From: JBBROS01 sp965199595
Lineage (GTDB): Bacteria; Pseudomonadota; Alphaproteobacteria; Acetobacterales; Acetobacteraceae
DNA length: 64,000 nucleotides
Direction: 5' to 3'
Assembly: GCA_965199595.1 (NCBI GenBank)
Contig: OZ241182.1
Location: 1,612,001-1,676,000 of the forward strand
In this document: positions 54,146-62,910 of the stretch, in pieces
Position numbering within the stretch: position 1 is the stretch's first letter
How the letters are laid out: each line of letters starts with the position of its first letter
Notes under the pieces: generated by a model
What the model saw: the letters and a program-made list of their open reading frames with translations, nothing else
The model's database searches: none
Told to the model about the DNA's origin: nothing
Program-made: the position numbers and the translations under genes

Positions 54146-54865
54146 CGGGGCTTCTGCTCGACGTGCAGGGCGTGAGCCGCCGGGTGGGGGCGGGGGCGGG
54201 CGGGTTCGGCCTGACGGTGGAGCGGTTTGCCGTGGCGGCGGGGGCGCGCGTTGCGGTGGTGGGGCCGTCCGGGTGCGGCAAGAGCACGCTGCTGGGGTTG
54301 CTGGCACTGGCGTTGCGGCCGGATGATGGCGTGGTGCTGGACCTGGCAGGGGACGGATGCGCTGGCGCTGTGGCGGGCGGGGCGGGCGGATGCGCTGGCC
54401 GATCTGCGGGCGCGGCATGTGGGGTTCGTGCCGCAGACCGGGGCGCTGCTGCCGTTCCTGACGCTGCGGCAGAACATCGCGTTGCCGCAGGCCATCGCCG
54501 GGCGGCCGGACCCGGTGCGGTTGCAGGCGCTGGCGGAGCGGCTGGAGATTGCCGGGATCCTGGACCGGTTGCCGGCCGCGACCTCGGTGGGGCAGCGGCA
54601 GCGGGCCGCCATTGCGCGCGCGCTGGCGCATCGGCCGGGGCTGGTGCTGGCGGATGAGCCGACCGCCTCCGTCCATCCGACGCAGGCTGACGCGATCCTT
54701 GGCCTGCTGTCGGAGCTGGCGGCGGCGGAGGGCGTGGCCCTGGTGATCGCCACGCATGACCTGGTGCGGGCCGAGGCGGCGGGGTTTGCGCTGGTGCCCT
54801 GCCTCATGGTGCCGGGGGCCATGGTGCCGGGGGCGGCGGCCACGCGGGTGGCGTGGCCGGGATGA
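54142..54865 (+). pseudogene. LolD-like ABC ATPase with one frameshift
   Basis: The translation gives a ~240-residue ABC ATPase: Walker A GPSGCGKSTL, a Q-loop in VGFVPQTGALLPFLTL, signature SVGQRQRAA (in place of LSGGQ), Walker B LVLADEPTAS and switch His in VIATHDLVRA. The frame shifts by +1 at a GGGG run near 54347-54350; dropping one G restores a continuous frame. A CTG at 54142 overlapping the previous stop (CTGA) is the likeliest start, or a GTG at 54163. With the next gene it forms a LolDE/MacB-type transporter. It could be a pseudogene or a base-call error in a homopolymer. Confidence 0.75.
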
Positions 54866-56067
54866 ACCGGGGGTTGATCGCGGCCCGGCTGGCGCTGGCG
54901 GACCTGGTGGCGGAGCGGCTGCTGGCGCTGTGCTCGGTGCTGGCGCTGGCGGCGGTGCTGGCGCCGCTGCTGATCCTGGCCGGGCTGCGCGCCGGGGTGG
55001 TGCAGGGGCTGCGGGAGGTGCTGCTGCAGGACCCGCGCATCCGCGAGGTGACGACCGCGGCCAACCGCACCTTCGACGCGGCGCTGCTGCGGCGGCTGGC
55101 GGCGCGGCCCGATGTCGGGTTCCTGGCGCCCCGCACCCGCACCCTTGCCGCCAGCCTGTTGCTGGAGCGGGCGGAGGCGCCGGGGGCGGGCGTGCGGGTG
55201 GAGCTGATCCCTTCGCTGCCCGGTGATCCGCTGCTGGCCCGGGCGCCGGACCGGGCGGACCGGATCGTGCTGAGCGCCGGGGCGGCGGCGCGGCTGGGTG
55301 TGCACGCGGGTGATGCATTGGTGGGGCGGCTGGGGCGCATCCGCAACGGGCAGCGGGACAGCGTGGCGCTGGCGCTGATGGTGATGGACGTGGCGGCACC
55401 GGGGGCGTTTGCGCGGGATGCGGCCTTCGTGGCGCTGCCGCTGGCTGTTCTGGTGGAGGATTTCCAGGATGGGCTGGTGGAGGCGCCGGCGGCGGGGTTG
55501 AGCGACCTGGTGATGCCGGAGCGGGCGGCGTTTGCCGGGTTCCGGCTGTATGCGCGGCGGCTGGATGAGGTGCCGGGACTGGATGCGGCGCTGCGGGCGG
55601 AGGGGATCGAGGTGGTGTCACGCGCGGGGGATGTGGCGGGGCTGCTGCAGGTGGACCGCAACCTGGGGCTGCTGTTCGGGCTGGTGGCGGGGCTGGGGGG
55701 CGGCGGGTTCCTGGTGTCGATGGGGGCCGGGCTGTGGGCGAACGTGGAGCGGAAGCGGCAGGCCTTGGCGCAGCTGCGGTTCCTGGGGCTGCATGCGGCG
55801 TCGCTGCTGCTGGTGCCGGTGGTGCAGGCGGCGAGTGTGGCGGTGTGCGGGGCTGCGGCCGCCTGTGTTGCGGCGCTGGGGGTGGCGGGGTTGATCAACC
55901 GGGTGTTTGCCGGGCAGTTGCCGCTGGACCGGCCGTTGTGCCTGCTGGTGCCGGGCACGATGCTGGTTGCGGTGGTGGTGACGCTGGCGGGGGCGCTGCT
56001 GGTGGCCGCCGCTGCCGGGGTGCGGGCCGCGCGGGTGGAACCTTGGGAGGGAGTGAACACGCCATGA
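54862..56067 (+). CDS. LolE/FtsX-like ABC permease
   Basis: A 401-residue membrane protein with one N-terminal helix (~20-43; LALCSVLALAAVLAPLLILA), a large periplasmic domain (~45-265) and three C-terminal helices (around 275-300, 325-350 and 365-395), the topology of LolC/E, FtsX and MacB. It pairs with the ATPase directly upstream, overlapping it by 4 bases. Such systems extract lipoproteins from, or do mechanical work at, the inner membrane; here the substrates could be the lipoproteins coded nearby. The call is by topology and context. Confidence 0.82.
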   Translation: MNRGLIAARLALADLVAERLLALCSVLALAAVLAPLLILAGLRAGVVQGLREVLLQDPRIREVTTAANRTFDAALLRRLAARPDVGFLAPRTRTLAASLLLERAEAPGAGVRVELIPSLPGDPLLARAPDRADRIVLSAGAAARLGVHAGDALVGRLGRIRNGQRDSVALALMVMDVAAPGAFARDAAFVALPLAVLVEDFQDGLVEAPAAGLSDLVMPERAAFAGFRLYARRLDEVPGLDAALRAEGIEVVSRAGDVAGLLQVDRNLGLLFGLVAGLGGGGFLVSMGAGLWANVERKRQALAQLRFLGLHAASLLLVPVVQAASVAVCGAAAACVAALGVAGLINRVFAGQLPLDRPLCLLVPGTMLVAVVVTLAGALLVAAAAGVRAARVEPWEGVNTP

Positions 56068-57611
56068 GGCTGCGCCGCATCGTGATGGTTGGTCTGCTGT
56101 TTGCCAGCTCCGCCCGGGCGGCGGACCCGGCGTGGGACGCCCGCTGGTCCAATCCGCAGCCGGCGGCGGACGACCTGGTGCTGCCGATGCCGTGCGGCGG
56201 GGCCATGGTGTTCCGGCCGGTGGACGTGCCTTCGGCCGCGGGACCGCTGGATGACCGGGCGTTCATCGCGGGGCAGGCGGGGACGGAGCTGGATTACAGC
56301 GAGTATGTGCGGAGCGCGTTCCTGGCGGCGCCGTTCCCGATCCCGGGTGGGCAGGGGCGGCGGTTCTACCTCGGCAAGTATGCGGTGACGCGGGACCAGT
56401 TTGCGGCGCTGTCGGGGCACTGCCCCACGCCGGGGCCGGCGGGGCGGGTGGCGCAGACGCGGGTTTCGTATGCGGATGCGGCGGCGTTTGCGGCGCGGTG
56501 GAGCACCTGGTTGCTCAAGAACGCACGTGGCGCGTTGCCGCGCCGGGGGGATGTGGCGAGCTTCGTGCGGCTGCCGACGGAGGATGAGTGGGAGTTCGCG
56601 GCACGGGGCGGGGTGCGGGTTTCGGAGGAGGAGTTCCTGGCGCCGACGCCGCCGATGCCGGAGGGGCCGGAGCGTTATATCCTGGCCGGGAGCCGGGCGG
56701 CGGGGGGGCAGGTGGGCCAGGTGGGGCAGCGGCTGGCGAACCCGCTGGGGCTGTATGACATGCTGGGCAATGCGGGGCAGATGATGCTGGACCCGTATCG
56801 GATGAACCGCGTGGGCCGGGCGCATGGGCAGGCGGGGGGGATTGCGGTGCGGGGCGGGAACTACACCGCCTCCACGCCCGGCGCGCTGCACACCGCGATG
56901 CGCGACGAGATCCCGCCGTTCGATGCCGCGACCGGGGAGGCGACCACGCTGCCGACCATGGGGTTCCGGCTGGCGCTCTCCGCCCCCACGGTGGGCGACC
57001 TGCCGGAGGTGGAGCGGGCGCGGGCCGAGTTCGCGGAGCTGAGCGGCGCCCGGCAGCAGGCGGCGGACGACCCGCGCGCCACCATCGCCGCGCTGCGGGA
57101 ACAGACGGCGGATGACACGCTGCGGCAGGGGCTGGACCGGCTATCGGCGCAGCTCGCCAGCGCGCAGCGGGAGCGGATGGATGCGGCCACCGTGGCGCTG
57201 GTGGCGCAGCTGGAGGCCGGGGTGCTGCTGGGACAGAGCGTGTGGGACTTCACCAACCGGGCGCGCATCCAGACGGAGCTGCTGCGCGACCTGACCCGGC
57301 CCGAGGACCAGCAGTTCGCGCGCGACGCCGCCGCCCGCAACCTGTCGCAGGCCGATGCCTCGATGGACGGCTACATGCGGCTGCTGCGGCAGATCGCCAC
57401 CGGGCCGGCGCGGCAGGCGATCGGGGCGCAGATCGGGGTGTTGCGGCAGGAGGCCTCGGCGCGGGCGCAGCTGACGATGCTGCCGTTCCTGCCGATGCTG
57501 GAACGGCACGCGACGGCGCTGGCAACCGGGCAGGCGCTGCCGCGGGACACGGCCAAGGCGCAGCTGGTGGCGCTGAGCCGGGCCGAGGTGATGGGGCCGT
57601 CGCGGCGTTGA
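56064..57611 (+). CDS. Secreted FGE-sulfatase (SUMF1) domain protein with helical C-terminus
   Basis: A 515-residue protein with a signal peptide (RIVMVGLLFASSARA, cleaved near residue 20). Residues ~45-310 match the formylglycine-generating-enzyme-like (C-type-lectin-like) domain: FYLGKYAVTRDQFAAL, SYADAAAFAARWSTWLL, FVRLPTEDEWEFAARGG, NPLGLYDMLGNAGQMMLDPY and AVRGGNYTAS near the end. Residues ~335-515 are helical, possibly coiled coil. The conserved active-site Cys pair of true FGE was not identified, so it may be a binding rather than an enzymatic domain. Its start overlaps the permease stop (ATGA); it is the last gene of the operon. Confidence 0.82.
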   Translation: MRLRRIVMVGLLFASSARAADPAWDARWSNPQPAADDLVLPMPCGGAMVFRPVDVPSAAGPLDDRAFIAGQAGTELDYSEYVRSAFLAAPFPIPGGQGRRFYLGKYAVTRDQFAALSGHCPTPGPAGRVAQTRVSYADAAAFAARWSTWLLKNARGALPRRGDVASFVRLPTEDEWEFAARGGVRVSEEEFLAPTPPMPEGPERYILAGSRAAGGQVGQVGQRLANPLGLYDMLGNAGQMMLDPYRMNRVGRAHGQAGGIAVRGGNYTASTPGALHTAMRDEIPPFDAATGEATTLPTMGFRLALSAPTVGDLPEVERARAEFAELSGARQQAADDPRATIAALREQTADDTLRQGLDRLSAQLASAQRERMDAATVALVAQLEAGVLLGQSVWDFTNRARIQTELLRDLTRPEDQQFARDAAARNLSQADASMDGYMRLLRQIATGPARQAIGAQIGVLRQEASARAQLTMLPFLPMLERHATALATGQALPRDTAKAQLVALSRAEVMGPSRR

Positions 57612-57653
57612 GGGGCGGGGGTGGGATGGCCGGGCCGGGCCCGGCCATTCCTG

Positions 57654-58142
57654 TCAGATCGCGGAGAGGCTTTCCATGAGGCGGCGGTGCTGCTCCTCGT
57701 AGGCGCGGATCTGGTCTGGCGTGGCGCCGCCGGCCAGCCCGTTGCGCTGTTGCTGGATGCTGGCGAGTTCCGCCTGGGCCTGGTTCAGGCGCGCCGCGTC
57801 GAGCGTGCCGTTGCGGCGGGCGGCGGCCAGGCGGGCGCGGAGGTCGGCGGTCTGGCGGTCGGAGGCGGAGAGGCGCTGGCGGGCCTGGTCGCGGCTGAGC
57901 AGGGCCTGGTTGGCGCGCGAGCCTTCGTTCAGCGCATCGGCCCGGCTTTGCAGCGCCACCGCGTTCTGCTGGGCCAGGGTGGAGCGCTGGTACTGGTTGC
58001 GGACGCCGTAGCTGCCGGAGGCCTCGCAGCCGATGCCGCTGAAGAACCCGGCCTGTGACGGGTCGCACGCCTGCGGGGAGCAGGCGGCGAGGCCGAGCAG
58101 GGCGCCACCGATGAATGCGAGGCCGAGTACCGCCGCCTTCAT
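57654..58142 (-). CDS. Lipoprotein with coiled-coil region
   Basis: A 162-residue protein with a lipoprotein signal peptide (VLGLAFIGGALLGLAAC, lipobox LAAC). The mature part has four early Cys-containing turns (SPQACDPSQAG, GIGCEASG) and then a helical, Gln/Arg-rich coiled coil (~55-160; LRARLAAARRNGTLDAARLN). Its ATG overlaps the stop of the upstream lipoprotein gene by 4 bases. The pair converges on the srf-type operon, and its products may be parts of or cargo for that system, by position only. Confidence 0.75.
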   Translation of the reverse strand: MKAAVLGLAFIGGALLGLAACSPQACDPSQAGFFSGIGCEASGSYGVRNQYQRSTLAQQNAVALQSRADALNEGSRANQALLSRDQARQRLSASDRQTADLRARLAAARRNGTLDAARLNQAQAELASIQQQRNGLAGGATPDQIRAYEEQHRRLMESLSAI

Positions 58143-58876
58143 GCGTCCGCCCCGGCCAGCAGGCGGCTCATGCGGGCCGCGGTCCGCTCCTGCTGCTGCC
58201 CGGCGGCGTCGATGTTGTTGGCCAGGCCGCTCATGGTGCCGCGGTCCGCGGCGGGGGCCACGCGGGCGTCCTGCCGCAGGGCCACGGCCTGCTTGCGGGC
58301 GTCGGCCGCCTGGGTGTTCATGATGTTGGCATCGGCCTGGTACTTCGCCATCCCGGCGCGGTATTGCGCCTGGGTGATCTGGCGCGAGCGGACCTGGGCG
58401 CGCAGGCGGCTGGCATCGGCCTCGGCCTGGTCCGCGACCTGCTGGGAGGCGGCGGCGGACTTCTGGTAGGCGTCGGCGTCCGCGGTGGCCTGCTGGATGG
58501 CGTCGTTGAACTGCGCCTCCGTGCTGGAGCGGTTCAGGTTGTTGCGCGCGACCATGTAGCCGGCGCCGGCCCCCAGCGCGCCGCCTGCCGTGGCGCCGAT
58601 GAGCGCTGCCTGGCCGCGGTTGCGTCCGCCCAGCGCGAGGCCGGCGATGCCGCCCAGCACGGCGCCGGCGACGGCACCTTCGCCCACCGTCTGGTTGAAG
58701 CGCTGGTTGGATTGCCGCAGCTGGTTCTGGGCCGGGCTGAGGCTGGGGTCGTAGGCGGAATTGCCCGCGCAGCCGGCGAGGAGCATGCCGCAGGCCAGGA
58801 CGAGCGCGGTGGCCCGGAGGCGGGCGCGCGGGAAGATGGCGCGTGGGAGGCTGGCGCGTGGCAAGCTGGAGAGCAT
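58139..58876 (-). CDS. Glycine-zipper lipoprotein
   Basis: A 245-residue lipoprotein: signal peptide with lipobox (LVLACGMLLAGC), then a glycine-zipper segment (~75-125; GAVAGAVLGGIAGLALGG, GATAGGALGAGAGYMV) like that of outer-membrane SlyB/OmpA-linked proteins, and a long helical Ala/Gln-rich region (~130-240) likely to form a coiled coil. AAGGA lies 8 bases before the ATG at 58876. The N-terminal residues before the hydrophobic core contain an Arg/Pro/Ala repeat (ASLPRAIFPRARLRA), also visible as a short DNA repeat. It overlaps the next lipoprotein gene (ATGA). Confidence 0.78.
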   Translation of the reverse strand: MLSSLPRASLPRAIFPRARLRATALVLACGMLLAGCAGNSAYDPSLSPAQNQLRQSNQRFNQTVGEGAVAGAVLGGIAGLALGGRNRGQAALIGATAGGALGAGAGYMVARNNLNRSSTEAQFNDAIQQATADADAYQKSAAASQQVADQAEADASRLRAQVRSRQITQAQYRAGMAKYQADANIMNTQAADARKQAVALRQDARVAPAADRGTMSGLANNIDAAGQQQERTAARMSRLLAGADA

Positions 58877-59136
58877 CAACGTTTCCTTATCGTTCCCGAG
58901 GGACGATATCACCACGAGAACGGTGCACAACCCGGTTAATCCGGTGGAAGATCGGAGCATGGCCGGAGATGTTGCAGGGGAGGGCGGGCGCGTTGCTACC
59001 GGCAGGCGCCGGGGCTCCGGGTGGGCATGGCGGTCCACCGGGGCCTACCGCTCGGCGGGCGGGGCGGCTATGAGAGCGGGGTCGCCTGTTCCGCGCTCGG
59101 GCGGCCCGGCACGTCAGGCGCAAGCGGGAGCCTTCA

Positions 59137-60093
59137 GTGACCAATGATGCGGCGGAGCCGGGTGCCGGCGCGCGAACGCTGGTGGTGATCCTGAACTTCA
59201 ACGGCATCGATGACACGATCGCCTGCCTGGAGAGCCTGCAGCGCCAGACCTTCCGGGATTTCGTGGTGCAGGTCATCGACAACGCCTCCCGCGCCGATGA
59301 CCTGGACCGCATCCGGCAGCGCTTCCCCGACGTTCTGGTGGTGGCGCTGCCGCAGAACCTGGGCTGGGCGGGCGGCAATAATGTCGGGCTGCGTCATGCC
59401 GTGGAGCACGGGTTCCGGCATGTCTGTCTGTTGAACAACGACACGGTGCTGGCGCCGGGCGCCCTGGGCTTCCTGACCGCTGCGGCCACCGCCATCGATG
59501 GGCCGTGCCTGCTGCATCCGGCGATCGCCTATTTCGACGAGCCGACGCGGTGGCAGCTCGACCCCGGGCCGCGGGCGGGGGGATCGGCCTTTGCCACGGA
59601 TCTGGACATCGTCGAGCTGTCCTATGCCTATGGGGCTTGCCTGATGGTGCCGGTTGCGGTGGTTCGGCAGGTTGGGCTGCTGGATGAGCGGTTCTTCCTG
59701 CAGCTGGAGGAGACCGATTACTTCCGCCGGGCGCAGGCGTTCGGGATCCGGAGCTTCTGCGTTCGGGATGCCACGATGCTGCACCGGGAGTCCGCGAGTT
59801 TCGGTGGGCAGATCACCGAGAACAAGACGTACTACCAGGTGCGCAACACGCTGTTGCTGGCGGAGAAGCACACGCCGGGGGTGACCGGGTTCCTGCGGGC
59901 GGTGCGTGGGCTGCTATGGTCGCTGCATCACCAGGCGCAGGTCGTGGCGGGGGTGCGGGGCTGGCCGGGCCTGCTGCGCTGGCTGTGTTCGTCTGACCGG
60001 CTGGCGCGGGCGGCGCGCCAGGGTGGGCTTGACTACATCCGCCGCCGCTTCGGCCGCCGCCCGGCCGGGCGCAATGCAGGATCATCACGCTGA
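59137..60093 (+). CDS. Family 2 glycosyltransferase
   Basis: A 318-residue GT-A enzyme of the rhamnosyltransferase-like group: LVVILNFNGIDDTIACLESL, VQVIDNASRADD, NLGWAGGNNVGLRHA and CLLNNDTVLAPGAL with the DxD-like NND. The base region is QLEETDYFRRAQAFG. It probably builds a surface polysaccharide. The GTG at 59137 is the likely start. Its stop overlaps a CTG that appears to start the flippase gene. Confidence 0.9.
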   Translation: MTNDAAEPGAGARTLVVILNFNGIDDTIACLESLQRQTFRDFVVQVIDNASRADDLDRIRQRFPDVLVVALPQNLGWAGGNNVGLRHAVEHGFRHVCLLNNDTVLAPGALGFLTAAATAIDGPCLLHPAIAYFDEPTRWQLDPGPRAGGSAFATDLDIVELSYAYGACLMVPVAVVRQVGLLDERFFLQLEETDYFRRAQAFGIRSFCVRDATMLHRESASFGGQITENKTYYQVRNTLLLAEKHTPGVTGFLRAVRGLLWSLHHQAQVVAGVRGWPGLLRWLCSSDRLARAARQGGLDYIRRRFGRRPAGRNAGSSR

Positions 60094-61628
60094 CCGACGT
60101 CACCGAGACCACCGACACGCCCGAGGCATCGCTGCTGGTCAAGACCATCGGGGGCGCCGGCTGGGTGGTCGGGTTCCGCATGCTGACCCGGATCCTCGGG
60201 ATCATCAGCACGCTTATCCTGGCCCGGCTGCTCGGCCCCAGCGATTTCGGCCTGGTGGCGCTGGCGAGCGGCTTCACCCAGACCATCGACGCCGTGACCA
60301 ACCTCAGCGTGCACGAGGCGCTGATCAAGGAGCGCGAGCCGCCGCGCGCGATGTATGACACGGCCTTCACCATGGGCCTGATCCGCGGCGTGCTGACCGG
60401 CGGGGCCATCGCGGCCACGGCGGTTCCGGTGGCGGAGTTCTTCCATGAGCCGCGCCTGGCCGCCGTGCTGTTCGCGCTGGCGGCCTCGAACCTGATCGGC
60501 GCGCTCGAGAACGTGGCGACCGCGGATTTCATGCGGACCTTCGCGTTCCACAAGGAGTTCCAGCTCTGGACCATCCCGCGGGTGGTGCAGGTGTTCGGCA
60601 CCATCGTGTTCGCGTTCCTGTGGCCCACCTACTGGGCGCTGGTGTTCGGGATCGTCACCGGGCGGCTGCTGCGCACCGGGCTCAGCTATTCGATGTATCC
60701 CTACATGCCGCGTTTGACCCTTTCGGCCTGGCGTCAGATCACGGGGTTCACCACCTGGTCCTGGGCGATCTACATGATCGTCATCCTGCGGGAGCGGGTG
60801 GATACGGTGCTGATCGGCCGGCTGTTCTCGCCGGCGCAGGTGGGCATCTACGCGCTGGGCGGCGAGATCGCGACGCTGCCGACGGCGGAGCTGGTGGACC
60901 CGCTGTGCCGGGCCTGCTTCCCGAGCTTCTCGCAGCTGCGCCATGACGGGTTGAGCGTGGCAGACACCTACCTCCGGCTGCTGGCGGCCTCGGCGCTCAT
61001 CGTGCTGCCGATCGGCGTCGGGATTGCCGCCGTGGCCGATCCGCTGGTCAGGCTGGCGTTCGGGCCGAACTGGGTCGAGGCGATCCCGATGATCCAGATC
61101 CTGGGGGTGACGGCGACGCTGGGCGTGGTCGGCAGCCTGAGCGGCACGGTGTTCAGCGCGCATGGCATGCTGCGGACAACCTTCGGCATCACGCTGACGG
61201 CGACGCTGCTGCGGGGGGTGCTGCTGCTGGTGTTCCTGCCGGGGGGCACGCTGGTGACGGCGGCGATCGTCGTGGCCTGTGTCGTGTCGATGGAGCAGGC
61301 GGCCTACATCACCATCACGATGCGGCGGTTCGGGATCAGGCTCGGCGGCCTGGTCCGGGCGGTGATGCGCAGCGTGTTCGCGGCCGGGGTGATGGCGGGG
61401 TGCCTGGCGTGGCTGGGGCTGGGCTTCGTTGCCACCACATCGGATTTCGTGGCGCATCTGGCGGTGGATGCGCTGGTGGGGTCCGCGATCTATGGGATGG
61501 TGCTGGCGGGGGCGTGGCTGGCCGGCGGGCGGCCGGATGGGCCGGAGAGGGACCTGGTTCGGGTGCTTGGCCGGATCGGCCGCTATGTCCGGCGGCGCGT
61601 TTCGGGGGGAGGGGCGGCAGCGCGGTAG
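60090..61628 (+). CDS. Polysaccharide flippase (Wzx/oligosaccharide translocase family)
   Basis: A ~512-residue membrane protein with 12-14 predicted helices. The MATE/MOP-like features are FRMLTRILGIISTLILARLL, LGPSDFGLVALASGFTQ and VGIYALGGEIATLPTAELVD. It would move a lipid-linked oligosaccharide across the inner membrane. The frame has no ATG/GTG/TTG at the natural start: a CTG at 60090, overlapping the previous TGA as CTGA and preceded by AGGA, gives xTDVTETTDTPEASLLVKT. The first GTG is at 60165. Confidence 0.85.
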   Translation: MTDVTETTDTPEASLLVKTIGGAGWVVGFRMLTRILGIISTLILARLLGPSDFGLVALASGFTQTIDAVTNLSVHEALIKEREPPRAMYDTAFTMGLIRGVLTGGAIAATAVPVAEFFHEPRLAAVLFALAASNLIGALENVATADFMRTFAFHKEFQLWTIPRVVQVFGTIVFAFLWPTYWALVFGIVTGRLLRTGLSYSMYPYMPRLTLSAWRQITGFTTWSWAIYMIVILRERVDTVLIGRLFSPAQVGIYALGGEIATLPTAELVDPLCRACFPSFSQLRHDGLSVADTYLRLLAASALIVLPIGVGIAAVADPLVRLAFGPNWVEAIPMIQILGVTATLGVVGSLSGTVFSAHGMLRTTFGITLTATLLRGVLLLVFLPGGTLVTAAIVVACVVSMEQAAYITITMRRFGIRLGGLVRAVMRSVFAAGVMAGCLAWLGLGFVATTSDFVAHLAVDALVGSAIYGMVLAGAWLAGGRPDGPERDLVRVLGRIGRYVRRRVSGGGAAAR

Positions 61629-62270
61629 CGGGTGCGGCCTTCCTCTTCAGAACATTCGGGCCGCCTGCTGTCTCGGCGAAAAGCTGAACCAGCCAGCCCG
61701 GGTCCTTGCGCAGGTGGCGGACAAGCGCCAGGGCCTCTCCGAAGCTCTGCCAGAACACCACCAGCGGCAGGTTGATCGCAAGCTTGGCCGAGGCGCCCGC
61801 GCCCAGGGGCCCCATGTGCTCGACCTTGCGGCACAGCTTGTCGAGTACCGGGGGGGCGCTCCAGGTCGGCTGCCTCGCCTCCGGCGAGCCCCAGCAGCTG
61901 ACCGGGCCGGGTCGATCGTGCCGCCCACCGGGCACTCGATGAACGCCCCGCCCGCCTGCCGCACCTGTTCGCCCAGGGTCTGCTGCGTCCCGGGCCGGAC
62001 AGTGCTCATGTCGATGAACAGCCGGCCCGACGCTGCCGTGATCAGTCCATCAGGACCAAGGTAGACCTCCTGCAGCGCCGTCGCGTCGAACAGCATGGAC
62101 ACGATCACTTCGGCCTGCCCGGCCAGCGCCCGGAGTGTGTCCGCGATCGGCAAGCCGCTCGTGGCGGCCCTGTCGCGGGATCGGTTCCAGACCACAACCT
62201 CCTCTCCGGTTTCGAGCAGCCGCGCCGCAATCGCAGCGCCCATCTCCCCAACCCCGCGACGCCGACGCGC
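61626..62270 (-). pseudogene. 3-hydroxyisobutyrate dehydrogenase-like gene, frameshifted and truncated
   Basis: Pieces of an NAD(P)-binding beta-hydroxyacid dehydrogenase are spread over several frames: the start MRVGVAGLG (62270), GAAIAARLLETGEEVVVWNRS, IVSMLFDATALQEVYLGPDG, FIDMSTVRPG and FIECPVGGTIDPA, then after shifts near 61905 and 61845 DKLCRKVEHMGPLGAGASAK and LAINLPLVVFWQSFGEALAL. One shift separates the start from the rest near 62248. The C-terminal third is missing. Clearly not functional. Confidence 0.8.
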
Positions 62271-62295
62271 ATGATCGCCTCCTTCGTCGCGCTGT

Positions 62296-62905
62296 TCAGA
62301 TGCCTTGACCGCCGGATACTTCGATGCGCTGTGCGTTCACCCAGCCGTTGTCGTCCCCGAGCAGGCTCGCGATCATCGGGCCGACATCATCTGGCAGCCC
62401 GGCGCGGCCGAGCGCTGTCATGTCAGCAAACAGCTTGTTGATCTCCAGATTGTCGCGCACCCCGCCGCCGCCGAAATCGGTTTCGATCGCGCCCGGCGCT
62501 ACCGTGTTCACCCTGATGCCGCGTGCGCCCAGCTCCTTGGCCATGTAGCGGGTTCAGCACCTCGACTGCGCCCTTCACCGCCGCAGAGGCGGCGTAGCCT
62601 GGAAAGCGAACCCGGGTCAGGCCGGAGGACAGGTTTACGATGCGGCCACCATCCGCGATCAGCGGCAGCAGCGTCTGAGTAAGGACGTAAACGCCCTTGA
62701 AGTGGACGTTGCACAGCTCGTCGAACTTCGCCTCGGTTGTCTGATCCAGCATCGCATAGGTTCCGTGCCCGGCGTTGTTCACCAGGTAATCGAACGTGTC
62801 CCGCTTCCAATTGTTCCGAAGCGTCGTCCGGAGTTGGCTGGTGAACGCGGGGAAACCAGGGACACGGCCCGTGTCGAGCTGGAGGGCAACAGCCTTGCGG
62901 GTCAC
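62296..62905 (-). pseudogene. Short-chain dehydrogenase/reductase gene, N-terminus lost and frameshifted
   Basis: SDR motifs are present (LVNNAGHGTYAMLDQTTEAK, GGRIVNLSSGLTRVRFPGYA, then RGIRVNTVAPGAIETDFGGG in another frame). One extra A near 62556 (CTGAACCCGC instead of CTGACCCGC) breaks the frame at the helix that follows the catalytic YxxxK region, where the expected Tyr is in PGYAASAAVKGA. The N-terminal cofactor-binding third is absent and is replaced at about 62905 by the end of an IS3 transposase. Confidence 0.8.
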
Positions 62906-62910
62906 GTAGG

